Source: Viscum album
Taxonomy: Eukaryota; Streptophyta; Magnoliopsida; Santalales; Viscaceae
NCBI GenBank assembly: GCA_963277665.1
Contig: CAUJRU010000138.1
Coordinates: forward strand, 1,054,001 to 1,118,000
DNA length: 64,000 nucleotides
Direction of reading: 5' to 3'
Shown: positions 47,895-62,798 of the stretch, in pieces
Layout: the number at the start of each line of letters is the position of its first letter
How positions within the stretch are numbered: the first letter of the stretch is position 1
Position numbers and translations under genes: made by a program
The notes under the pieces: generated by a model
Databases searched by the model: none
The model's input: only the letters and a program-made list of their open reading frames with translations
Told to the model about the DNA's origin: nothing

Positions 47895-49898
47895 TGTGGG
47901 AGTAATATAAAGACCTGTAAAATTAAAGGGAAATTTTTTCATAATTTTATTTGGGAATTTACAATAATGCAGTTTCTGACGGCACCTGATTCCGAGGCCC
48001 GGTGTGCCCAGAATCAATTTCCGAATTTTAGCTCGGATACGTTCAGTAAACGGATGAGTGAGTTTTCATAACTTTTGAACTGTTACTCGGAATAGAAATT
48101 TGAGGGCACCAATGGAATCGCAGTTCCTGTAATTTCTTAAGAACACCTTTTTTGGGGTTGTGTTTGCTCGAGTGAGGTTATTAATTAAATGGGTTAACTA
48201 AAGAATAAAATAAAATAGTGTGCTACAAATTTTATTTCTATTCTAGGTAGTTTAAACATATTCATGGTGGTTGGAGTGGGATCCACTAATATCCTAACTC
48301 CACTATGAAGAACACCGGCCTCTGACGAAGGACGACGAAGAATGCAAATTCCTCGAAGATCTACGACGTGACGCCGTGTACCACATCGTCGATGGTATTC
48401 TTCTCTGCGATGTCGTGTACCATAAATTCATGTACCGCGACATCGTGTACCATGACGCCGACGACCCTCCTTCTGTGACGCCGTCTTCCGCGATGTCCTT
48501 TTCCCACGACATTCTTTAGTTCGACAACATGTTGAGGTAGGGGTTTGATTTTGGGTCATGAATATTCTTGATCGCCAAAACGTCAATTTCGTAGCCGCTT
48601 GATATCAGATTTACGGGAGGGGGCCGGACCGCACGAACACAGCCGACCCTTCTCCCCCTTTGATGATGTGTTTGTCGTGACACGAACAAAGGTAGCGTGG
48701 TGAATCAACACCGTACGGAAACAGAGAAGAAGCGTGGTGCCATTGCGCCGCGCCGTTAAGGCTGAACGAAGTCGCGGCGCCGTTGCGCCGCACCAGACAT
48801 TCACAAAGAGGCCTCGGCTGGAGCAGGGCCACGGGGGAGGGGCGCAGAACCATTGCGCCACGCCGGTCAGACAAGGCCACTGCTCAATGTTGCGGCGGTG
48901 CAAGGCGGGGCGGTCGAAACCGCCATCCGCTGGCTCCTCAGAGGGACGGGTCCGCGGGGTCTCGCGGGGTCCCGTGGCGGCAGCATTGACCTACCATTTC
49001 GAAAGGGAGACTGGGGGTCGTAACCCCCAACTGGCATTGGAGCAGCCCCCACATGGGGGGGGGGGGGGTTCAATCAGGGGGGCAGCACGCCCCCCCTCCG
49101 CTGCGGCTCGGCCAGCATTGAGCTGGCCACACCGGGCCACGTCAACGCCAGGCCAACCGGCCGCCCAGGCCAAACCGACCGCACCAGGGTGGGCCAGGCC
49201 CCACCCACCGGGCCGGGCCACTCTCTAAGGACTGGACCCGGACCCGGTTCGGGTAGACCCAGTTCAGGCCGACCCAGGGGGTCTTGGTAAGGGTCGGTCC
49301 GGGCCCAAAACCCCCTAAAACTGGACATGTTCGTTCTTTTGCCAATATCATGGGCTACAGACCTCTGATCGATGCACCATCAGTTGAGATGCGATCCTTG
49401 GATCGAGATGGTCGTTTCGGTATATTACACTCAAGGTTTCGGAGACCTTTGTGTATGGCCAGGTTGGTTCGAACATGAAACCAACCGAGCCCTCGGAGCG
49501 GAAATGCTTATAACTTGACCTTCAGACGTCCGATTGACATGTCGTTGACTTTTTTGGATTCCTCATAGTGAGATGAACATTTTGGATTACTCCGCTCAAT
49601 GTTTGAATGCAGTTGGAGTGCGATCGCGTTGGTTTTGACTTAAAATCCAACCGGGCCCTTGGAACAAAAAGGCCAATAACTCTCAGACCGGGCGTCTGAT
49701 TGACGCGTCGTGTGTCACGTTGAGTTCCTCTTGTCGAGACTGAACCATGAGATATATCAACTCCGGACTATGTGTCAGTTGATGTATCGACCCCTTGGCT
49801 CATGGAGCGGACCCTCCCTTAATCAAGCATGCTGTGTGCGGGAACCCTAGAGCTGGCTCCGACTGCGACGATTATGATGACTGTAGTGAAATACTTCG

Positions 49899-50132
49899 TG
49901 GGTTCGGTAGTGAAAATGACTACACTGAAATCCTATGTGGGTTCGGCAGTGATGAAGACTACACTAAAATCCTCCGTGGGTTCGACAGAGATAAAGACTA
50001 TACTAAAATCCTACGTGGGTTCGACGGAGATGAGGACTGCACTGAAATCCTCAGTGGGTTCGGCAGCGATGAGGACCTTACTGAAATCCTCCCTGGGTTC
50101 GACAGCGATGACTACTGTTCTTGTATCCTGCG
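49899..50132 (+). repeat. 39-base tandem repeat, six units, in 3' LTR
   Basis: Starts at 49899, 49938, 49977, 50016, 50055 and 50094; same unit and number as in the 5' LTR, so the array predates this insertion. Confidence 0.92.
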
Positions 50133-50468
50133 TGGGTCTGGAGGTGTTTGACACTGTTATTTCTATCATACGTGGGTCTGGTAGAGTAGCTGGTCTGTAT
50201 CCTATGTGGGTCTGACAGCTTAGCTGGTTTAGTATCCTACGTGGGTCCCAGTTTAGATGAATCAGTGGATTCATCTGCTCATCTCTATCACCTTATGAAG
50301 AAGTATACATGTGTGAGCTGAGTCGTGACTTTCAATCAATATCATCGATATGATTGACTTGCTTCCCTATGTGGATTGGGTTGTGTTATCCTGTGTGGAT
50401 TGGGTTTACTCTTATGTGCACGTGATCGAACTTGGGCTTGGATGTTGGAGTTGAACAAAAAATTGATG

Positions 50469-50500
50469 ACTTAGGTATATGTATGGGAATATACCTAAGT
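50469..50500 (+). promoter_or_regulatory. Hairpin of the 3' LTR (12-bp arms)
   Basis: ACTTAGGTATAT, 8-base loop, ATATACCTAAGT. Arms are intact while the loop has changed from the 5' LTR copy. Confidence 0.7.
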
Positions 50501-51094
50501 AGTTTTGGTTGTTACTTCATGATTGTATATTTCCTTTTTGGATTATCCTTTGTGGATTCTGGGAGACCGTCAGGGGTCTTCGGTTCCCAACTGAGTAGCG
50601 TATACTCACCCCTGCACGGGCTATGCCCACACTACATTGTGTTGGTTGCAGACGACGGACAACGCTGATCAGGGTTGTGGCTTGTGGAGCAGGTCGGTAC
50701 CTGGAGGTGGACCATTGGGTGGGACATACACGGAGTGGGCAGCTGGATCTGAGGAGCCGAGGAGGCTATCTGTACCCACCCTTTATGTGGGACTTCTAGT
50801 GGATTTCTCGATGTTGATGCTTTACTTTCAGTTGATGTACCTTCTTTCCAGTTGTACATTACTTTCAGTTTGAGTTTGTATTCTGGCCCACTTACATTTT
50901 CACACTACTTTTGTACCCAGTTTTACATAGGGATTACTTCTTCTTTCTTACTCTGTGGTGTTTGTTTACTTTATAAAGGCAATTCCGTTCCCCTTTTGTC
51001 GGGATTTACACCTTGGTGCTAGTCTCCATCCACTGGCCTATGGGAGGCGGGTTTGGGGTACTCACGACATGGGTCTCGAGGACGGGTCGTGACA

Positions 51095-51099
51095 GACAC
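51095..51099. repeat. Right target-site duplication GACAC
   Basis: Exact match to 39685-39689. Confidence 0.85.
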
Positions 51100-54000
51100 A
51101 TTAAATGATTAAATGTTTTAACATCCACTGTTCAATAAAATGATCATAGAAACAAGTTATGAAAACTGAAATTATAATTTTTTTTGGAATAATTACTTGC
51201 TATAGTCAATTATACATTTTGGGTACCATAAATGTTTCATCCATGTATAGTTTCACATAAATACCTGCCACAAAATTCCAAATAACATTCCCCTATTCAT
51301 CTATATATATAATCCATTATTAAATTTCAATTCATGTATTCAATATTATCTACTGTTGATATAATTCTAATATGTAGGATTTATTTTTCTAAATGAATAA
51401 TTTATCATCAAATTTGTTGAATCTAAAACCATAAAAGTGGTTGATCTATCCAACATAGTATGGGTAAGTAGAACATTATTTTATCCACATGATATTGTTC
51501 AACATGTTCTTATTTCAACTATTTGTGCATATTTGAAATTGACTAACACTAATTAAAAATTTCTCCACTATCTCAAATAGATATGTTAAACCTATTATAT
51601 ATAATGTAGTCTATCACATGACTATATATTTTCTATCATAATTATTTTTATAATATGAAATGAAACTTTTAGGATAATTAATTCATATACACAAAAGTTT
51701 TTTCATAGTGTCTGTTTATTTATATCCTTACCAAACACATTAGATAAAAACACTCGTTCTTATTATAAAATGGATTTAAATTATACTATAACTCATATGA
51801 AATTATATTTTTATTTTATTATGAATAAGATTCTGGGATACCACAAATATTATCATTTCATGTAATTTTAAAAAAAATACTTATGTAATTTTAATAATAT
51901 GAAACATTTATAACCCTTTTATATAAATCATCAACCTGATGTTTATAATGAAGCGTTCATTTAGGTATTAAGCAATGTGAATTTTTTTTACCAGAATTTA
52001 ATATGTAAAACGTTTTTGTTATCCTCCGTATTTGATTCGTATATCTGATGTGGATAAGGAAATATGTGTTTATGTATTAATCCTCACTACATTACAATGA
52101 TCAATTAATGATTGGTCATTATATTCTCCCAAATAACAGGCCGAAGCACCTCAAATTTACATACCATTCATATACCATACATCACTGTCAAATTCAAAAA
52201 ACACATAATGGAATCATGTGAAATTTTCCTATAAATAAAATACCCTTGGAGATTTTCATGCTCTCTAGATGAAAAAATTATGATTTCTTTGTGGATAACC
52301 ATTATTTATGAAGGTCTGTTCATCCAAAACTATTTACATATGTGTCTTGATAATAGCTAAGGTCTTAACTCTAGAAATTCTAAAAATATACTTGGTATAT
52401 TCTGAAAAATACATATTTTTTCATCATAATGATTTATGTTTCCACTACATGGTATATAAGTCCGATATTTTATATTAACCATTTTTACCTATGATTTATC
52501 TATCACTAAACTATTATTTTATTAGTCTAAGCATAAATAAAATATTTATTTTGAAGCTATAATAATGTATACTTATTTCTAAAAAACATGTGACATATTT
52601 TTTGGTAAAAATAAATTAATATCTCTACTATAATAAATAATCATAGAAATTATAAATTGCGTGATTGTCAACATTGTCATAGGAATCACCCTTTGTCACT
52701 AACGTGGAGAATTTACATTAAAAATTATAAGGTTTCTATATTTTATTAATTACTTTACTTAGATACACATTTGTGATAAGCATATTATATTTAATACCCA
52801 TGAAATATGTCAGAAATAATACTTATAATTGACAGATGTATGTGAATAAGGGGATACTTCCTTCTTCAATTCAGTTTAATGAGATGAATCATCCATATAT
52901 TTATTTCTCAATATACAAATTAAATATACTCTATTTTAATAACCCTTTAATTGAATGACATTATGATGATACCTTTGGTGTCACTAATTCAATTGGCCTT
53001 ATCTATCTATCATACAATTTTTTCCATATTAACTAAATATTAATCTTTCTTTAATGTTCTTATTTACATGGTGAACCATACATAACGGGTAATGAATCAT
53101 TTACACTATCCTTTTTTAAATTATAAACGAGACTAGTTCAATTGGGTAAAATTGATATGATAAATGGGTCCATTAAAAATCATGATTAGTCTTTCAATTT
53201 ATCCTTATCTAATATAATCCATTAGTTTTAATATTTTCTCTTCATATCCTATAAGAATCTTGTATATTGTATAACATTTAGAGACATCGATTCCCCAATA
53301 TTTTTATCTAAAACAAATATCATACATTGAAGATATCATTATTAATAAACAATCAAATCATTAAATCATGAGTCTAAAATTTGTATTCTTTGACCCTCTC
53401 TTCCATAAAGTATATCAGTATGTATTGTGTACTCAAATTACATGAATTTCATATATCATAGTATTGTGTGGAGGTTTTTGTTTTACTCATTGGAAACTCA
53501 TTCTATATTGGACACTGACTTTGAAAAATAAATATTGCACTGTGAATTTTTATGTTACAAGAAATATTTCTATGAAATAAAAAATTAACAAATGTTAAAA
53601 TATATATAGATTACTAATTTAGTCATTATTGATCAATTAATTAAATCAGTATATTCCACAATTGTTTTTTTCAATTATTAAGAACCCACAATACTAGAAT
53701 AAAAATTCATTATTTATAAATTATTCTAGTTAAAAGGATCCTTTCACCTACAATTATATTATATAAGATATTGATACACCATTACTCAGAGAGTTCATAT
53801 TATTATTTTAACTATCCAACCACATTAACTCATAGTTCCGTTATCAGTTGAGTGAAGTAATAGATTTTGAAATAGTAAATATGATTTACTAAATAATTTC
53901 ATGTAATGTTAAAGAAATATATATTTGGATCTATATTTATTTCTAAGGTTATTTATGTTAACCCGTAACACATTTATCAACTCCACAGAAGTGGGTGACA

Positions 54001-57000
54001 CCCTCATCTTTGGCTGATGAGCACCCCGAACATCGAGTTCAGTTCAAATTCAACTGAGTAAGGTGCTTTTGACAAAATAAATTCTCAAATTCTTTTTTTA
54101 TAAATGTAATCCATTTATATATATATATTAATTGTATCATTTCTCACTCACAACGGAGCATTAATTGAATAACATCAATCACAATTTTATATATTTTTCT
54201 GGATTATTATTATGTGTGTTTCTTGCTGTTGTGGAAATACATCAAATAAAAAACGTAAATTTATGAAGTACAATACTGGTCTTGATCATCTTGTATAGAT
54301 TGATCCTTTAAAAATTAATGTATTATCCATGCCATAGGTAAATAATACCAGAGTCGTACCATGAAACATGATGCTGCTCATCCATCATCATGTATTTCCA
54401 CATGTCATCTGGATTTTTCCGGAACATGAATTGGTATGCGGGAGATGCTCTATTTATCATAGAAAATAAATACATGAAAAAAGGTGAGGGGGATCAGGGT
54501 GTCAAATGAACATACAAATTATAATTAACACTTAGACCATATACTTAATTTACAAAAGAAGAAAATGTGAAAACCGTCATGAACAAATTAACTAATTTTA
54601 ATAATTATATTAATATAAAAAAAGTTAAATTAAATAATCCCAATATTATTAGGTCATTCAATTTCTGTAGACCAATAATCATAATTATTTTAATGCACAA
54701 TGTAATTTAATGTAATAAATTATCTATGATGAAATTAATTAAATTATATATGTTATTTATATTTGAATAATTTTACTCTATTTGTATTATAAATAAAATA
54801 ATTTTAATTCCCAAAAAATAAATTAAATAAGAAAATTATTTTTTCTTTTTCATAAATAATTATATTTATCAAGAAAATAAATTTCTTTAATTTAATTTAA
54901 TATTGATATTAAATTAATTATCCTAATTAATTTTGATTATTAATAGATATACATAGGCCCAGAAAACCCAATTTGGTCTAATTTCATCAGATTAATGCCA
55001 CACAGTGGTATTTTGGAGTAGGAAAACATACATTGACCAATTATGGTTTAGGAAAATCCACATAATCCTATATAAAACTGGAAAAACCCAATTTCATGAG
55101 AAGGTACCCTAATGTTGAAAATAATAACAAATGAAGGTTCTACTGTATAGGGGATTTTATGCATGATGAGGAGGCATGATGCTGTTGATATATTTGGCCA
55201 GAAAATTGTCTGGACAAAAGTAAGAACAACTTGGGTTAACAACACATGGTTGGTTAGCTAATCAAGGTGGGTGGGGGTCAGCTCTGTTCAAGGAGGCCAC
55301 ATCTTCTGACCATGGTCCTCATCTGTGTGACTGAATTGGGAGGGACCAGCATGGGAATGGTGGAGAACCCCATAATTTTAAAAGTACAGAATCTAAATTG
55401 GGGAAATGGGTTGGATGGTCATGGAAGAGTGGCTATAGTTTAATGGTTGTCCACTCGGGACATGATAGAGTTGAATGAGAGGGCATAAATCAGCTTCATA
55501 TGTTCAATGGCTGGAATTTCAAGGAGCAAGATAAAGGTGAATATTAGTAGGTAACAGTAGATTGTAGTGATAGTGGAAATATATATTATTTGGTGTGTCC
55601 AAGGGGAGTTTGGTAGGCTGCAGCACAAACTAAATGATGCGGTTGGTGAGCCTCATTCGGATGACGGGCTACATGGGATACAATCAATGTTATTCTCTAA
55701 GAGGTAGTGGGTGGATCTCATATGTAATCTTATTGTGGATTATTAAATTGGGGTCCTGCTTGTGAAAAATCGAAAAGATTATTATAATTCGAGACAAAAA
55801 ATTTGGGGCCTTCTGTCAATGATCCACCCACAGCTTTAAAATTTTACACACCCAACCCCTTTTAATTTTTTGTCCCAAAATTATTCAATTAATACATCAA
55901 AGGATTTATGTAATGAATTAAATTAAATAAGTTAATTTGAATTTTTTTTGGAATAGAATGGAGGATGGAAAAACATATTTTTCTCACCATCCACCCATTA
56001 TAAAAAATCCATTTATATTTAAACCCAACCAAACATTGAATGTTGGGTATAATGAATTTTTCTCTTAAAATTTCATAACTATAGAGCATAAAATGATCCA
56101 TTTTGAAAAATTCATATTAATATAAAATGGGTGTCTCAAAATTAGATAGATTAACAATCTACTACATAGGAAATAAATTTAATCACAAAATGTAATTTTA
56201 ATAAAATAGTTTTTTTCATTTTTGTAGAAAATACACACTCTCTATTTGATATAAACTGATGTTATTGGTGTTAACATAGAAAGCCATGGTTTTGGGGGAA
56301 AAACGTTATATTCACATTATTGATTCAACCTATCATATCTGGTTATCCGAGGCCTGGTGTGATATAAGGATCTTATAAGAATTTAATGATAATAAAAAAT
56401 AAAATAGAAGGTGAACCTTGGTTAATTCAGAGAAACCACGAATGAAGCTCATCACTAAAAACCATTTCTCATAGGATCTGAAGCCCAACATCTTTAGATA
56501 AACCACACATGATCATGGAATCAATGTTCATTTCATTCATTGTAATTCATATGCTACCACAGATCTATGGGGAATCCTTCAGGATAGTGTCGTTCTCCTC
56601 GATCTCTGGCATTGATCAAATGAAGATGCCATAATTCCAATAACTATTAGAGATACCCTCTCAATATAGATAGTCAGGGATAATGAGGAATTAATTATAT
56701 ATTAATGAATAGTTATAGCAATTATCCACTCCCAAGCATCATATACTGGGTGTTTGAAATACACTAGTAGGGTTCCCCATCCCCCAAAAAATCAATGCTT
56801 ATTAAATAATAAATAAATATATAATGATTTGAATCTAAACATAATAATAAATATTATTTATTTTCTATCACATAAATATAATATATATTACATTTAGTAA
56901 GTGATAAAAATTATTAATTTCACTATACTCGTAATTACATCTAATTTAAAACAAACACAGAATATTAAAATAATATTTATTCATTTAATAATTATCATGT

Positions 57001-60000
57001 ATTCGGTAAATAACATGTGAACACTTTTAATAAATAAATTCCACTCAATTATTCATTAGATGAATAATATTTATTTATTATTTATCAGTTATCAAATAAT
57101 TGGACAACTCTCAGACCCCATTTGGGGGACCACTATTCCCAATATACCTATTCAACATCATTAGGAAATTTCACGAACACACTACTCAATGTGACCCTCT
57201 ATGCCCTTATATAGGTATCAGTGAATAATATTAATTTTCCAATAGAGGCGTATATAGACACATCAAGGCCCCTAAATATAAAATAAATATTCATATCAAT
57301 GTAAAAAAACCTACGATGATGTACTCTGTAGTATATCATCTTTGTCTTTAGATATATAAAAAAGAAGGACATACACTTCTACTGGATTACATTGATGATT
57401 TATTAATTATTGATAAATCTAGATGGACTTACTTATATCTACCTTGGATATATATATAAGAAGGTACTAACATCTTGTTCAACATAGGTTGGGATGTAGT
57501 ACTACATCAACTCATAAGTGAATAATTAAATCATGATCATTCAACAAATTCCAAACTAGAAATTATTCACCCAACATAATATTATTTTCCATGATTTTAA
57601 TATCTTATTTATTACCAACAACAATGTAATTAATCAAATAGAACCCATTTATAATGATATTAATATAGGATACTGAAACACATATCTATATATATGAATA
57701 ACTAGCTTATTGGTGGGTTTTTCCTCATGATCTCATCCACTTGAGACAACCAATTAAGAACATCATGTGAAGATGTATAAATTCTAATATCCTATTGGTA
57801 AATTAAATTATAACATCAACTGCATCTAGTTAGTATATTTTTTCTATATTTAATTACATTTTCTATGAAAAATGTCACAGTATTTCATGTTTCTCATTGT
57901 AGACTGGTATCTGAAATTACACTTTGATAGGAAAATTATTCAGTTGAAATTACCATTTAAATATTGGATGCATAATTGTATACAGTATAATGGTATTCAT
58001 ACATCATGTGTTACATACTTTATACATGAAATGTTAATTTAAATGTACTTGTCATGTTGGGTCTAGAATAACACACTATTACAGGAATATAAATCATATT
58101 ATTACTCCATATATCAATAAACATGTTAATTTTGAAATTTTTGTAATATATGTAGTAATATGGTGATGGATTTGGGATATTGGACATGTGTATCTTATAA
58201 TATTTATTTAACCTAGTTTTCACCACTTCCCGTTTATTTTTAAAAAACATACCAATATATCAGTAAAGAAATGGGAATGATCTCTTTGTTATTAATCTAT
58301 GAATATATAATGATCATAGTGAACTATGGGTTATTACTTAACATTAAGATTGGAATAATGTGTGCATAATATATTGAAATGACGTACTTAATCTTAGGAA
58401 TATAGGTTGTAATCCAATATCCATAGATCATATATAGAATTATCGCAGGAGAAGATAAATATTATTGAATTAATTTCATTAATGTATACACTCTTGATTT
58501 TATTTTTTGGACATGAGGTTTCATAGATCTCTAACATGAATACTTTTAAACAATGAAAACCATCTTAGTTTTTTCTTTTGTTTGAATAAAAAAACTGGCA
58601 TCTATGAGCATTATTAATTAATTTTAGTAGACTATAAATATCAATATTTGAATTTTCAACTACAAAATAATAAAATATTATTAAGAGATACAAATCATTT
58701 TCATATACATAAAAATATATTGACATTGGAATGGAATGGTAGGTTTATATTTTTCCACTCTATGTACTTCTTATGTCATGAATAGATAATTATGAGAATG
58801 GAATTACCATATCATGTGATCTTTCTCAATGTCAATAAAAAGTTTATATATGATTATTTTTTGTATATAAAATTGTTTATTTGATCAAACCAAACCATTT
58901 TATTCCATATATATAAGAAAAATGATACAAGATATCACTTCTTATTTTTGTACTATGATATTACTACCAATAAAATTGATAGGCCATGTGGTCAAACATA
59001 TAACAATAATTATTTATCTTATTATTCCGTATAATCAAAATATATTAACTATATAATTGAAATATTTATTTAATTAATAATCCATTATAAGAAACTATTT
59101 ATATACATTTAGTATATTAAAATATTTTTTCAAATAAATTGATATTTTAAATAATATATTATACTTTATTTATTTTAGTATTGTTTATAGAAATATTGTT
59201 GAATAAAATTTCATGTGTCCCTATAAAACTATACGAATGAATCGTACATAATATCTAATTAAATGACTAATTCATAAATATGTTGAAACCTTAAGAGATA
59301 TTAATGTAGATATTCTATTTCATATTATTAAATAAGGATAAAATAATCCACATGAATATCTCGATACACATATCTCATACTATATACATATGGAGACGAT
59401 TGTTATGGTTTATGGTCTTTAAGTATTTATTAACTAACTAGGATGGATATATGAAAAAAAACTTTTTTATTTAAATATTATTTATCTGATACAAAAATTA
59501 AACTCATGAATCATTTAAGGTCAAATTCGTCCAATTTATGATGGTTATAAACATACAAAGGATACCCTTAATATAATCATTCATGGACTAGATCACATCC
59601 ACTAACTAAATAGAATAATATGAATAGAGAAACATGTTTGGATACATCATCGTGGTATAATGTACCCCAATATAATGGGTTAATTTAATAATATTTTAAA
59701 AAAAATAATTTTATAACTTATTAATAATTATAAAAATGGAATTATAATTATTGATTTATTGAAAATTAGATTTGGGACATTGTAAAACATTATTTATTTA
59801 ATTAGATTTAATTTAACACTAAAACATATCACATCACATATCTACTGATTCCCTCAGGTTGGATGTCATATCTTATAACATATATTACGTTATAACCCCA
59901 GAATCATCATTTATGTAACTATTCAAATCATTTATTTCTTCCATATAAAACCATATATTTTTAAAACATAAAAATATAGAATTAAAAAATTATTTGATAC

Positions 60001-61479
60001 CTATTTTTTCTATTGTCTTATCAAATTTATATAAGGAATAATGCTACTCACACATCATCCATCATTCCATAATAACATAATATAGTATCTTTGGTATTTG
60101 ACTTCAAATGGGATTATAAATAGAAGAATAAAAAGAATCAGTGTAAGGATTCATGGATATCCTTCCTTGAACATTTACATGAACATTATGAAAAATATTC
60201 AAATGATGTAACTCTTCTTTAATATCTATTAAAATCCAAAATATTATTTCTCGACCATTAAATAAATTATATAAATAATGATTATTATTCAATTTATGTT
60301 CATCTCTATCTCCCAAATTATCAACCTGGACTGCCGTCATGGAGTCCAAATATAATATTGAAGGATATGGTATATCCTTAATAAAAATACCACCCATATT
60401 GGATATTCCCATTACTGTACTTCTATATTGAGAAGTTATTTTGTGTCAATATTCTCAACTATGTCTCAAAAAATATAAAAGTTTTTCCACCCACTAAGAA
60501 ACTATTTACAAAAAAACCAAGTTGCATATGAAAACATTATAATATAGGTAAAATAATATACCTATATATTTTTATTACCACACCTCTCTTTCCTCCACCA
60601 TAAGATCATGTAGAACAAAAATACAATTTTTCATTAAACACATGATCATCAAAACCATTGATAAATCCAAAATCTATAACTCAATATTTTATGCATTTAA
60701 TTGTTTTTAATAATCCTAATAAATTTTATAAAACCATTTTTACTCACACAATGAATATTTATTTACTCTACATCATTCAAAATAGTGTAAATATAATTTT
60801 AAATTTTTAGCAATCAATTTATTCTAGAAACCCAATCACACCTTTCAAATGAATAATAAACAATAATTTATATTCAATTTATTATTTACTGATATATTGA
60901 GAAACAAGTAATTTAATCAATAAAATAAATATGTAACCCATACTGACATCATTATAATTATATAATCAATTAATTACTATTATTTGACATTTAATTAATC
61001 AATATAATAATTTATAAACAAAATTATTGTAAAAATGTTTTTATTCCCCTATTGAAAATAATTGAATGAATCATTACATACATAATTTCATAATATAACT
61101 AACTTAAACAATTAATTAATTTTATTTTGATTATATTTAATTCAATTTATGGTAATTTACGAGGGAACATCTAGGGATTTCATTTTACACAAAAAACAAT
61201 AAAAATAAATTATGAATATTTAATTAATATATTTATCTGAAAAAAACTACAGTACATAACTGAATGATATATATTCATCTTTAATAAATCATTTCCTAAA
61301 ATTATCTTCAATAGAGTCATCAAAAAATATAAAACTATTAAATAAAACATATTTTGATCTATATAATAATTTTAATATATATATATATTATATATATTTC
61401 AATAAATCATTAATTAATTATATTCCCCTAAATGACTATCCAAATATCTTTGTCCAGCCTATAGTAACATCTAACTACC
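51100..61479. other. AT-rich region without recognisable genes
   Basis: Frames are short and none resembles a known protein. Contains a dispersed repeat at about 56570-57600, a less AT-rich patch at 54950-55750, and another at about 53975-54070. Likely old, unrecognisable transposon DNA. Confidence 0.6.
56570..57600 (+). repeat. Dispersed repeat, copy 2
   Basis: Collinear with about 20530-21480, direct orientation. Flanks differ. Non-coding; possibly an LTR of a different family. Confidence 0.6.
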
Positions 61480-62788
61480 ATTATGAGAAAAAACCTGATT
61501 GTAGAGACACAAAGCTTGATGTAAATGGACATTACATTACTTTTACAGAATAATTATTACATAACAAAAACAGACACACAAGGATCGTAATAGTTTAGTG
61601 TCTTTGGAAACACGAAATATAATCTTCTAATCATGGTGAAAGATCTTCAACATCTCCCATAAAGATCTTACCCTTTTTTTCTTACCTAAAACCTTTTTTT
61701 GTATCGTGGGGAAAAGAAAACATAAAAGGGATGAGCTCAAATTCTCATTAAGGGTAAGCATAGAGAACATAAAACTATTCATAGACATTTGAATTTAAAA
61801 AAACATGATCATAAAATCTAAACATCAAAATCTTGAGTAATGACATAAAACATGGATGTACGTAAGGCATAGATCATGAAGAAACATTAATCATGATAAA
61901 TTATCATGGGAATAAAACATGTAATTGTGGAAACCATTAAGCACATGATATGATTTCCATAGTAGTAAAGGCATTGCTTCCAAGACCATCTTAGTGGACA
62001 AAGTCCCTTTCTGAATCGAGTTCACTCCTCGTTCTAGTCCTGTATTACTAAACCGGTTTAACTTTCCGTTCCATCCATGTCTATCTCATGAGATGTAAAT
62101 CTTTACCCAATTCATTGGAGAGAGATATAGGTGCCACCCATCTCATAATGAAATCATTCTTACTTGTACCACAAAATAAACTTTAAACATTCATGATAAC
62201 CCAAAGAATAAAATGGGTTTCATAAACATCATCCCATCATCTAATAATCCATATAAAACAAATGGACATTTCATCATAATAAAATTGAAACCATTTAAAT
62301 TATAGAGACATAAAACATGAAACATACACATATGAAATTATGTCATCTTAGATGGAAAATATTTTTGATAAATCATTTGAAATGAATTCTTGAGGAAAAT
62401 ATCCTTAGTACTTCAAATTCATTTTCTTTTTAGAAAATGCCATGCACTTTTAAAATAAAATTATTTTTTTGAAAATAGTCATAAAATCTTGTAGACAATG
62501 CTTCATGAAAATGAGGCATTATGAAACCGTAAAAATCTGTTCACACCGTATAAGTTCCAAATAAAAATTTTCTCGTACTACTGTTGGAAAAGTCAAAAAG
62601 TACGTCGTATGGTAATCAAAAAAAAATTCCTTATATAACATGTAGTAAAAGTAAAAATTTGGGAAAAGGAATTTAAACATACATGAAAACATTTTTATAA
62701 AACTTGTACATGGATGATAAATATTACCTCAGTAAATACTTATGTATAATAAATCTCGGATAGAAAACAATTGAGATTGAAACATTAT

Positions 62789-62798
62789 CCCTTACCTT
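62789..62798 (-). promoter_or_regulatory. Splice-donor-like site of the right-edge LTR
   Basis: Minus strand AAGGTAAGGG, followed by ATAATG; same as in LTR C. Confidence 0.4.

Larger units (their letters stand above)
39690..51094 (+). mobile_element. Complete Tekay/Del-like Ty3/gypsy chromovirus (11.4 kb), pol decayed
   Basis: LTRs of 3377 and 3189 bases (39690-43066, 47906-51094) flank an internal region of 4.8 kb. The element is bounded by exact GACAC duplications. It carries a tRNA-iMet primer site, gag with a zinc knuckle, protease, reverse transcriptase, RNase H, integrase and a chromodomain-like tail, in gypsy order on the plus strand. It is markedly richer in GC than its surroundings. 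The first ~245 bases of the LTRs differ at roughly one position in seven by my count, so the insertion is old. Many stops are CGA to TGA changes. Confidence 0.93.
47906..51094 (+). repeat. 3' LTR of the GC-rich chromovirus
   Basis: Starts TATAAAGACC after GATGTGGGAGTAA (weak polypurine tract) and ends GGGTCGTGACA. Collinear with the 5' LTR except for the deletion near 48305 and a very GC-rich stretch at about 49080-49280 (CCGGGCC, GGACCCGG repeats) that is shorter in the 5' LTR. Confidence 0.92.

Noticed and set aside
48734..49228. 164-codon plus-strand frame in the 3' LTR
   Set aside because: Same cause; no matching uninterrupted frame in the 5' LTR and no recognisable domain.
54020..54050. 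CTGATGAG...CGAAC resembling a hammerhead ribozyme core, as in plant retrozymes
   Set aside because: The 7 bases between CTGATGA and GAA cannot form a stem II, and no partner for stem I is found upstream; the CTGATGAG bases instead pair in a simple hairpin.
55431..55510. tRNA-like A-box and B-box (possible SINE head)
   Set aside because: GGCTATAGTTTAATGGTTG resembles an A box, but the B-box candidate (GTTCAATGGC) is poor and no cloverleaf forms.
60104..60412. 102-codon minus-strand frame in AT-rich DNA
   Set aside because: No motif, no second copy and no supporting context; compatible with chance.
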